A stretch of 64,000 bases of DNA from Acidimicrobiaceae bacterium (lineage in GTDB: Bacteria; Actinomycetota; Acidimicrobiia; Acidimicrobiales; RAAP-2). Below, piece by piece: positions 57,812 through 64,000 of this stretch (positions within the stretch are counted from its first letter, which is position 1; each line of letters opens with the position of its first letter). The notes beneath the pieces are model-generated. The model did no database searches and had not been told where the DNA came from. It saw only the letters and a list, made by a program, of their open reading frames with translations. The stretch lies in NCBI GenBank assembly GCA_003160635.1, contig PMLV01000101.1, forward strand, positions 1 through 64,000, read 5' to 3'. Both the position numbers and the translations under genes were made by a program.

Positions 57812-57825
57812 CCGACCGGGGTCGG
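57812..57825. terminator. Weak stem-loop after the Rieske gene
   Basis: CCGACC at 57812-57817 can pair with GGTCGG at 57820-57825, about 30 nt beyond the Rieske stop on the minus strand. The short loop makes it a weak candidate. Confidence 0.3.
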
Positions 57826-57852
57826 ACATGGCCCCATCCGTGGACCCTCTCC

Positions 57853-58170
57853 CTATATCTGGACCTGAACGACTCCGTCGATCACCCGGGTCGGAAATGT
57901 CATCAGATTCTGGTTGAAACCGTCTGGAATCGAAGCCTGGACGCATCGACCGGTCGTCACTTCGTAACGGCTCGAGTGCTGTGAGCATTCGATGTGGCCG
58001 TCGACAACCGGACGTCCGCCGAGTGTCGTCCCCTGGTGCGGGCAGAGGCTCTGAAATGCGAAATACGAGCCGTCGACGTTGGCGATGGCCACCGGCATTC
58101 CGTCAACCGAGACGGTTGCACTACAGCCCGGCTCGAGCCAGTCCTCGGGAATGGCGTCGTAAAACGGCAC
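57853..58170 (-). CDS. Rieske [2Fe-2S] ferredoxin
   Basis: A 105-residue soluble Rieske protein. The cluster ligands are Cys43 and His45 in CPHQG and Cys62 and His65 in CSQHSS. It is the size of ferredoxin components of aromatic dioxygenases or of NirD-like proteins, with no membrane anchor. GTG 58170 follows GGAGGGAG. No oxygenase alpha subunit or reductase is visible in the window, so it may donate electrons to a P450 or an oxygenase encoded elsewhere. The GTTCTACGCTGTA motif lies about 60 nt upstream. Confidence 0.92.
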   Translation of the reverse strand: MPFYDAIPEDWLEPGCSATVSVDGMPVAIANVDGSYFAFQSLCPHQGTTLGGRPVVDGHIECSQHSSRYEVTTGRCVQASIPDGFNQNLMTFPTRVIDGVVQVQI

Positions 58171-58232
58171 GGTTCTCCCTCCGGTCGGCCGTAAGGCGCA
58201 ACGTGTCGGAGAGACGATACACTGTTCGGCTG

Positions 58233-58245
58233 TACAGCGTAGAAC
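58233..58245 (-). promoter_or_regulatory. GTTCTACGCTGTA motif upstream of the Rieske gene
   Basis: Read on the gene strand, this 13-mer is identical to 43836-43848 upstream of the deacylase-like gene and in the same orientation to its gene. It is a candidate operator or promoter element. Confidence 0.45.
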
Positions 58246-58309
58246 GCGTAGGCAATCCCCAGACGCATCGTTCAGGGAGTGACTGTCGCGGCGCAGGTTC
58301 TACGAATCT

Positions 58310-59578
58310 TCAAGCGGTAGCTAATACGTAGGGCGGGTCCGCCTCATATCGGGCACGCCTCTCCTCGCGGGTGACGGTCGAAGCGTCGACGTCCGGTGAC
58401 TGCGCTCGAAGTGCCCCGACCGTAGCTTCGTGACGGGGTATGAACTCAAACGCATTCCATCCGCAGAACCTGCTGGCGTTCTGCCAGCTGATCTTGTCGA
58501 TCAACTCGTCGGAGCAGCCCGCACCCTCACACTGCGCCAGAAGCGCTTCGGGGGCATCCGGCCACAGCGAGTCCGAGTGCGGGTAGTCGGTCTCGAAGGC
58601 GAGGATGTCCTCGCCGATCTCCTGATGGAGTTTCAGCGAGGTGGGGTCGGCGATGAAACACGCGAGGGAGTGCTCTCGGAACACCTCCGACGGCTTCTTC
58701 GAGCCGAAGTCCTGCCCGGTCCACGTTTGGTTCTCATAGTGCCGGTCGACGCGGTCGAGCATGAACGGTATCCATCCGATACCGCCCTCTGAGAACGCCA
58801 CCTTGAGGCCGGGGTACTTACGGAAGGCTGGTCCCCACAGCAAGTCTTGGACGGCCAGGACCGAGACCTGGGTGGACAGGACCATGAATTCGTCAAAATT
58901 GATGTCCGGCATGTTGATCGCATTGAGGCCCTGCCCGATGTGCAGACACATGACCACGTCGAGATCACACATGGCAGTGAAGAAGGGATCCCACCAATCC
59001 GACTGGTACGTGGGATAGCCCTGCAGATGGGGTAACTCGGGCATCGTCACGGCGCGTGCCCCCTTGGCCGCTACCCTCTTGAGCTCCTCGACCACGGCAT
59101 CCATGTCCCAGAGCGGCAGGAGCGACAACGGGATGAAACGGCCGGGGTAGGCGGCGCACCACTCGTCGATGTGCCAATCGTTGTAGGCCTTGAGCATCAC
59201 AAGAGAGAGGTCCTTGTCGTTGGCCTCCTGGAAGGTACGGCCGCTGAACCCCGCCATGCTGGGGAAGCACATCGAAGCCAGCACGCCGTTCCGATTCATG
59301 TCACGTACCCGCTCGTGGATGTCGTAGGCCCCGGGTCGCATCTCGGCCAGCGCGGAGGGGTTCATGCCCCATTGCTCCTTGGGCCACGTCACCACCGCAT
59401 TGAGACCGACCATGCCCATGACCTGGTCCTCGAAGATCCACTCGTCCTTGCCGTCGCCGTTCCTCACCAGACGAGGGGCAACGCTCCGGTAGCGCTCCGG
59501 CACATGAGCATCGAACATGTTCGGAGGCTCTATCAGGTGGTCATCGATGCTCACGATGATCATGTCGTCGACGTTCAA
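58310..59578 (-). CDS. Amidohydrolase-2 family metal-dependent hydrolase (F)
   Basis: A 422-residue TIM-barrel amidohydrolase-2 protein. The first metal motif is SIDDHLIEPPNMFDAHVPERY, here given as its two conserved parts DDH and EPPN; MCLHIGQG lies in the middle and FETDYPHSDSLWPD near the end. I chose TTG 59578 because AAAGGGA lies 5 nt before it; ATG 59563 is the alternative. It is divergent from SDR 3. Its subgroup resembles D and E more than A and B. Confidence 0.88.
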   Translation of the reverse strand: MNVDDMIIVSIDDHLIEPPNMFDAHVPERYRSVAPRLVRNGDGKDEWIFEDQVMGMVGLNAVVTWPKEQWGMNPSALAEMRPGAYDIHERVRDMNRNGVLASMCFPSMAGFSGRTFQEANDKDLSLVMLKAYNDWHIDEWCAAYPGRFIPLSLLPLWDMDAVVEELKRVAAKGARAVTMPELPHLQGYPTYQSDWWDPFFTAMCDLDVVMCLHIGQGLNAINMPDINFDEFMVLSTQVSVLAVQDLLWGPAFRKYPGLKVAFSEGGIGWIPFMLDRVDRHYENQTWTGQDFGSKKPSEVFREHSLACFIADPTSLKLHQEIGEDILAFETDYPHSDSLWPDAPEALLAQCEGAGCSDELIDKISWQNASRFCGWNAFEFIPRHEATVGALRAQSPDVDASTVTREERRARYEADPPYVLATA

Positions 59579-59688
59579 TGTCGTCCCTTTCTCATTCTTT
59601 GGGACCGGGTTGCCTTGGCGCCAATGTATCGCTGCGATCTTGACAGCGAACTGGGTTGTCTACCGAGCGAGAGGGATAGCTTGAGCCG

Positions 59689-60471
59689 GTGCCCCCCGAA
59701 ATTGGTCTAGAAGGTTGGCGTGCGCTGGTCACAGGAGCAGGTCAGGGAGTCGGACGAGCGATCGCTCTCACCCTGGCCGATGCCGGTGCCGAGGTGGCGG
59801 TCAACGATGTGGTCGAGTTGCGAGCCGACGAAGTCAGGGATGAGATTCGAGGACGAGGCGGACGGGCCGAAAGCGCCCCTTTCGACGTTACCGATTGGGA
59901 TTCCGTCCAGGCAGGAGTGGATCGGCTGGGAGACGTCGGGATTCTCATCAACAACGCCGGCAACGCCGGGGTAGACGGCTTCTCCGCCCTGCGCCCCTTC
60001 GTCGAAACCGACCCGGCCGAGTGGGATCGGTATATCCGGGTCAATCTCTACGGCGTCATGAACTGCACCCGGGCCGCCCTCCCATCGATGATCAGCCGGA
60101 ACGGTGGCCGGATCATCACGGTGGTGTCTGACGCCGCACGGTATGGCGACGCGTTCTTGGCCCCGTATGCGGCAGCCAAGGCCGGGGCGTCCGGCTTCTG
60201 TCGCTCGATTGCCAGGGAGGTCGGCCGCTACAACATCACGGTCAACTGCGTGGCCCTGGGCACCATACGGACGCCGACAACCTCGCGACCCGACGCCGAC
60301 TCGCCGGAGAACGTGGAGCGCGAGAAGCAGCAGCTCAAGAAGTACATCATCAGGCGGAAGGGTGAGCCCGAAGACGTCGCCGGGCTGGTGGGGTTCCTCG
60401 CTGGCCCCTCGGCTTCGTGGATCACCGGCCAGACCTACCCGGTCAATGGCGGCTATTCCTTCGCCCTTTAG
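59689..60471 (+). CDS. Short-chain dehydrogenase/reductase (3)
   Basis: A 260-residue classical SDR with cofactor motif TGAGQGVGRAIA, NNAGNAG, and Tyr/Lys in PYAAAKAG. The expected active-site Ser region reads VVSDAARYG. The C-terminus GSWITGQTYPVNGG-like block (SWITGQTYPVNGGYS) is intact, unlike the broken SDR at 18315. It starts at GTG 59689 with a weak ribosome site. It is upstream of the thiolase gene on the same strand, which fits a 3-hydroxyacyl-CoA dehydrogenase role. Confidence 0.9.
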   Translation: MPPEIGLEGWRALVTGAGQGVGRAIALTLADAGAEVAVNDVVELRADEVRDEIRGRGGRAESAPFDVTDWDSVQAGVDRLGDVGILINNAGNAGVDGFSALRPFVETDPAEWDRYIRVNLYGVMNCTRAALPSMISRNGGRIITVVSDAARYGDAFLAPYAAAKAGASGFCRSIAREVGRYNITVNCVALGTIRTPTTSRPDADSPENVEREKQQLKKYIIRRKGEPEDVAGLVGFLAGPSASWITGQTYPVNGGYSFAL

Positions 60472-60718
60472 CGGATCAGCGCATGGAGGTGAACCCGATC
60501 GGAGTCGTCATGGAGTCGTCCAGCACCGAGAACGAGCCCTCGCACCGTCCATCATTCGTCGAAGTGCGGTCGAACGCACTTGGACAAAGGCCTGGCCAGC
60601 AACGTGGACCAGCTCTCGAAACCCAGTGTCACGCTACGCTCCCTGACTGGGCATGGTTCTCCTTGCTGCGCCGGAAGACCGACCACCACGACCGTTACCT
60701 GTGGAGGACATCACAACA

Positions 60719-61888
60719 GTGACCACCAAATTTCCCCGTAACCAGGCGGCGATCGCTGGCATCGGCGCCACCGAATTTTCGAAGGACTCCGGGGCCAGCG
60801 TGTTCTCGCTGGCGGCTCGAGCCGTGAAGGCTGCGGTGGCCGATGCCGGGCTCCAGGTGAAGGACATCGACGGATTGGCGACATTCGGGCCCAATGATTC
60901 GGTGGCGCCAAATCTTCTGGCTCCTGCGCTGGGTCTCAAAAGCATCAGTTGGTACGTAGACCAGTTCCTGGGTGGAAGCGTCTCAATGTCGATACTTGGA
61001 CAAGCGGCGCTGGCCGTGAGTGCGGGGGTGGCCGAGTGCGTCGTTTGCTATCGCGCCCTCAATGGGCGCTCAGGCTCGAGGATGAATGGTTCGGGGGCTT
61101 TGGGGCAACGGCCGCCTTGGGACTTGCAGTTCAAGGCATCGACCGGCTACATCGTTCCGGCCCAGGAGATCGCCATGGCTGCCAAAGCACACATGCTGCG
61201 CTACGGGACGACCTCGGAGGACCTGGGACGCCTCGCCATCCTCTGCCGCAATAATGCGATCGACAACGAACGGGCGATGATGCGTAAGCCGCTCACGATG
61301 GAGGATTACCTCGAAAGTCGGTGGATCGTCGAACCCTTCCGGCTCTTCGATTGCTGCCTCGAGACCGACGGCGCGGTGGCCGTAGCAGTGGTCAACGCCG
61401 ACCGGGCCAAGGACCTCCCCCACCGCCCGGTGATGGTTCGGGGAGCGGCTTGGGGTGGAGGCGTGAACCTGATCAACAACGGGCACACCGACCTGGCTGA
61501 TTCGCCGGCCAAGCTGATATCCGATCGGCTGTACGGCGCCGCCGGGGTGGGGCCGTCCGACATCGATTTCGCCGAACTTTATGACTGCTTCACGTACACA
61601 CTGCTCTCCCAGATTGAAGGATATTCGCTCTGTAAGACCGGCGAAGTCCCTGCCCAGCTGGTCGAAGGATCGTTCGACAGGGACGGCTCCGTGCCGATCA
61701 ACACGGCGGGCGGTCTCCTGTCGGAGGGTTACCTGCACGGCATGAACCATGTTTTCGAGGCAGTCGAACAGATCAGAGGCTCGGCCGGGACACGACAGAT
61801 CGACCGTCATGACACCGCCTTGGTAACCGGCCAGCTGGGATACGTCAGCGGTTACTCCTCCGCTCTGGTCCTCGAAGGTGCCCGATGA
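60719..61888 (+). CDS. SCPx-type thiolase family protein
   Basis: A 389-residue thiolase-fold protein of the lipid-transfer/SCPx branch. It begins AAIAGIGATEFSKDSG and contains AECVVCYRALNGRSGSR, AELYDCFTYTLLSQIEGY and NTAGGLLSEGYLHGMNHV with the catalytic His. I chose GTG 60719 with GGAGG 11 nt upstream. Its stop overlaps the ATG of the OB-fold gene. Such thiolase/DUF35 pairs act in beta-oxidation or retro-aldol cleavage of steroid and related side chains; here the substrate is unknown. Confidence 0.9.
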   Translation: MTTKFPRNQAAIAGIGATEFSKDSGASVFSLAARAVKAAVADAGLQVKDIDGLATFGPNDSVAPNLLAPALGLKSISWYVDQFLGGSVSMSILGQAALAVSAGVAECVVCYRALNGRSGSRMNGSGALGQRPPWDLQFKASTGYIVPAQEIAMAAKAHMLRYGTTSEDLGRLAILCRNNAIDNERAMMRKPLTMEDYLESRWIVEPFRLFDCCLETDGAVAVAVVNADRAKDLPHRPVMVRGAAWGGGVNLINNGHTDLADSPAKLISDRLYGAAGVGPSDIDFAELYDCFTYTLLSQIEGYSLCKTGEVPAQLVEGSFDRDGSVPINTAGGLLSEGYLHGMNHVFEAVEQIRGSAGTRQIDRHDTALVTGQLGYVSGYSSALVLEGAR

Positions 61889-62295
61889 GCGCTGCCGCGA
61901 TGCTTCCGATCCCGGACCGAGACTCCGAGCCCTACTGGGCGGCCCTCGCTTCAGGGCGCTTGGAGCTTCAACAGTGCCTGGATTGCAGTCATTGGACATG
62001 GCCTCCCCGACCGATCTGCTCCTTCTGCCAGAGCGAGAACTTGTCGTGGCAGGAGGTGGCCGGCACGGGCGAGGTGCACAGTTGGGTGACGACACACAAC
62101 GTCTACTCCGCCGCATTCGCCCAGTTGGTGCCGTACACCACGGTGCTGGTTCGCCTCGACGAACAGCCCGACATCTTGATACCCGGCCAGTTCGGATCCA
62201 ATATACAGCTCTATCAAGGCCTCCGGGTGCGTGCTCGCACACAACCTCTTACCGATCAGATCGGGGAGCTCAGCTGGGAGGCGGACGCCCGCTAG
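61885..62295 (+). CDS. OB-fold / Zn-ribbon protein (DUF35)
   Basis: A 136-residue protein with an N-terminal rubredoxin-like Zn ribbon (Cys31, Cys34, Cys45, Cys48 in CLDC and CSFC) and a C-terminal OB-fold (GEVHSWVTTHNVY). DUF35 proteins bind SCPx-type thiolases or MaoC-like hydratases as partner subunits. ATG 61885 overlaps the thiolase TGA (ATGA), so the two are coupled. Its 3-prime end overlaps that of the tandem NTF2-like gene on the other strand by 26 nt. Confidence 0.92.
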   Translation: MSAAAMLPIPDRDSEPYWAALASGRLELQQCLDCSHWTWPPRPICSFCQSENLSWQEVAGTGEVHSWVTTHNVYSAAFAQLVPYTTVLVRLDEQPDILIPGQFGSNIQLYQGLRVRARTQPLTDQIGELSWEADAR

Positions 62296-63190
62296 CGGAG
62301 CATTGCGCCAGGTCGGTGCCGTGCCCGATGCGGGCGATAAACCTTCCGTCGTTGGCCGGGACATGGAACTCGGCGGTGTGGAACGCGACGGACTGACCAG
62401 CAGCCGAGCCGCTCTTCACCTCGGCAGTGACCCGGACCTCGGCAAATACGTACCAGTCCTCGGCGACGCGATACAGGGGCTCCGCCGAGACGACCTCGAA
62501 CTTGTCGAAGAAGGCACCGAAATAGTCGGCATGGGCCTTCAAACCGACCAGGGTGGTCAAGGTCCCCGTGTCCTCGACATAGTCGCGTACTGCTGATGCG
62601 GCGCGATCATGGATCGTGCCGAGGACCCCGTCAAGATCGCCCACCAAGAGCGCCTTGAGGAAACGATCGTGTTGTTGGAACACCTGCTCTCGCAAGTGCA
62701 TGTCCTCGACCGGGGCATCAGCCGGGGGATCGCCCCCGCCGAGGACCGAACGAGGCATACGAACCCACACCAGCTCGCCTGTGATTCCCTGGCCAGTGGC
62801 GGACGGAAAGAGGCCAAGCGTTTCGTGCGCCCCTCGCTGGTCGGTGCCCTTGAGCTGCCCGTAGGAGATGGCGTCCTGGAACGTGTACCAGGTGCCCCGA
62901 ATCTCCGTCAGCGGGTTGACCGCGAGAAGGTCACTCCTCCCCCGGATCATCTTGTAGGCCTCTTCTATGCCCTCACGCGTAGAGATGACGGGGAGTTTCA
63001 CGCCCCCATCAGCAAGCACCTCAGGCGTGATCGTGTAGCCGTACGGTCCATCAACAGTGAGGGTTTCCATCAACTCAGGAATGACACCCTTCATCTCCGC
63101 CTCTATGTGCGTGATCGATTGGTCATAACTGTGCGCTGTGGTTTCCCCAAGCTGGCGGAGAAACGTGGGATCAGTGTCGATCGCTTTCAT
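62270..63190 (-). CDS. Tandem NTF2/SnoaL-like protein (2)
   Basis: A 306-residue protein with the same two NTF2-like domains as 14976-15878. Shared blocks include the ELMETL/GLMETL region, GTWYTFQDAISYG, GQGITGELVWVRM, DWYVFAEVRV and GRFIARIGHGTD. I chose ATG 63190 with AAAGGA 7 nt upstream; the longer frame adds unrelated sequence. Here it is not next to an amidohydrolase but converges with the thiolase/DUF35 pair. The role is unknown; the doubled fold and repeated presence in this window suggest a pathway enzyme or binding protein. Confidence 0.75.
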   Translation of the reverse strand: MKAIDTDPTFLRQLGETTAHSYDQSITHIEAEMKGVIPELMETLTVDGPYGYTITPEVLADGGVKLPVISTREGIEEAYKMIRGRSDLLAVNPLTEIRGTWYTFQDAISYGQLKGTDQRGAHETLGLFPSATGQGITGELVWVRMPRSVLGGGDPPADAPVEDMHLREQVFQQHDRFLKALLVGDLDGVLGTIHDRAASAVRDYVEDTGTLTTLVGLKAHADYFGAFFDKFEVVSAEPLYRVAEDWYVFAEVRVTAEVKSGSAAGQSVAFHTAEFHVPANDGRFIARIGHGTDLAQCSASGRPPPS

Positions 63191-63450
63191 CCACCGTCCT
63201 TTCCTCGTGCCCGCCAAAACGATACTCCGCGACGCACCGGGGGCGGCGGGGGGATCATGCCAAAGGGTGGTCAAACAGGCGATCTGTCCTGTTGCAATGC
63301 CCACAACGAAACGGAACCGGATTCGCGCCCGCCTGTAAGGTGACGGCGGCAGTTGCCGAACGACGGGGGAGTCCAAATGGCAGTCGGAGCACGCCGGCAT
63401 CACCATCGCGCCTGGGAGGCCACGATCGCCCAACTGCGGAAAAGCCGAGC

Positions 63451-64000
63451 ATGGTTGCCACGCGACGTTTAGGAGTGGTTGGCGTGGGCCAGATGGGTTT
63501 GCCCATCGTCCAGCGCGTCCTCGCCCACGACTACCCGGTGACCTTCTACGCACGCAGGCCCGAGGTCGGTGCAGAGCTGGTTGCCTTGGGGGCCGTTGAC
63601 GGCGGATCACTGGCCGGCGTGGCCGAGAACAGCGACATCGTGATCATCTGCGTGTATGACGACAACGACGTGAAAGACGTCTGCCTTGGAACAGGGGGCG
63701 TCATCGCCCACATGAACCCCGGCTCCGTGCTCGTGAACCACACGACCGGCGACCCGGCCACGGCGAGGCTGCTCAGCCGGCACGCCCGTGTGCGTCGGGT
63801 GTATTTCCTCGACGCAGCGCTCAGTGGCAGCCCGGCAGACATAGCCGATGCGAAGTTGACACTCCTCGTCGGCGGGCGTGAGGCAGTGCTGCGCCGGACT
63901 CGACCAGTGTTGGGGTGTTACGCAGATCCCGTCATACTGGTCGGACGGATCGGGGATGGGCAGTGGATCAAGCTGGTCAACAACGCACTCCTCGCCGCCA
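63451..64000 (+). CDS. 3-hydroxyisobutyrate dehydrogenase-type oxidoreductase, cut by window end
   Basis: The frame from ATG 63451 stays open to the window edge (183 codons seen of about 290 expected). The Rossmann start reads LGVVGVGQMGLPIV, followed by the NAD-domain segment SDIVIICVYDD. The substrate segment is LSGSPADIADAKLTLLVGG, and KLVNNALLA contains the catalytic Lys. Beta-hydroxyacid dehydrogenases of this family oxidise 3-hydroxy acids such as 3-hydroxyisobutyrate or tartronate semialdehyde. The promoter region and first codons exist as a decayed copy at 32403-32583. Confidence 0.9.
   Translation, partial: MVATRRLGVVGVGQMGLPIVQRVLAHDYPVTFYARRPEVGAELVALGAVDGGSLAGVAENSDIVIICVYDDNDVKDVCLGTGGVIAHMNPGSVLVNHTTGDPATARLLSRHARVRRVYFLDAALSGSPADIADAKLTLLVGGREAVLRRTRPVLGCYADPVILVGRIGDGQWIKLVNNALLAA

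Overview
The window is high-GC DNA with many GTG and TTG starts, Shine-Dalgarno boxes of the GGAGG/AAAGGA type and tightly packed catabolic genes. Its protein families (StrR-like ParB regulator, SCPx-type thiolase paired with an OB-fold Zn-ribbon protein, LivH-LivM-LivG fusions, many CoA-pathway enzymes) fit an actinobacterium. An Acidimicrobiia-like, probably uncultured, aerobe is my guess; no rRNA, tRNA or marker gene is present to fix the taxon.

Layout. 0-1.5 kb: metal-dependent amidohydrolase A. 1.6-3.0 kb: a graveyard of three different insertion sequences (IS5-, IS21/IstA- and IS1634-like), followed by a LivH-LivM-LivG fusion transporter and a 33-nt sequence that also occurs, in two pieces, on the far side of the IS debris. 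5.9-6.7 kb: a small Cys/His protein, a terminator and an unusual array of five short hairpins. 6.7-12.3 kb: TauD-type dioxygenase A, an IS1380 remnant, cytochrome P450 A, another mobile-element remnant, a StrR-like regulator and a lone Liv-type substrate-binding protein. 12.6-16.7 kb: compact module of TauD-type dioxygenase B, amidohydrolase B, a tandem NTF2-like protein and TauD-type dioxygenase C. 17-26.7 kb: two TetR regulators, broken SDR genes, enoyl-CoA hydratase, a frameshifted cyclase, aldehyde dehydrogenase, SDR and zinc alcohol dehydrogenase. 27-43.7 kb: acyl-CoA metabolism (CaiB/BaiF CoA-transferases, two acyl-CoA dehydrogenases, enoyl-CoA hydratases), amidohydrolase C, a second LivH-M-G fusion with LivF, and two alpha/beta hydrolases. 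43.9-59.6 kb: an N-acyl-D-amino-acid deacylase-like hydrolase, P450 B, a dienelactone hydrolase-like protein, then a long minus-strand run with MmgE/PrpD - LeuD - LeuC - MmgE/PrpD, three more amidohydrolases, a double CaiB fusion and a Rieske ferredoxin. 59.7-64 kb: SDR, thiolase, OB-fold protein, a second tandem NTF2-like protein, and the start of a 3-hydroxyisobutyrate-dehydrogenase-type gene cut by the window edge.

How the genes may work together (inference): uptake of a carboxylic or amide-type substrate by the Liv-type transporters, oxygenation by P450s and Fe/2-oxoglutarate dioxygenases, C-C or C-N cleavage by amidohydrolases, CoA transfer by CaiB/BaiF proteins, beta-oxidation by acyl-CoA dehydrogenases, enoyl-CoA hydratases, dehydrogenases and thiolase, and dehydration/rehydration of a branched hydroxy-di- or tricarboxylate by the PrpD/LeuCD block. 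The substrate cannot be read from the sequence. The strongest candidates for something undescribed are the TauD-amidohydrolase-tandem NTF2 module, the PrpD-LeuD-LeuC-PrpD block, the hairpin array, and two shared palindromic or partly palindromic promoter motifs that may mark regulons.
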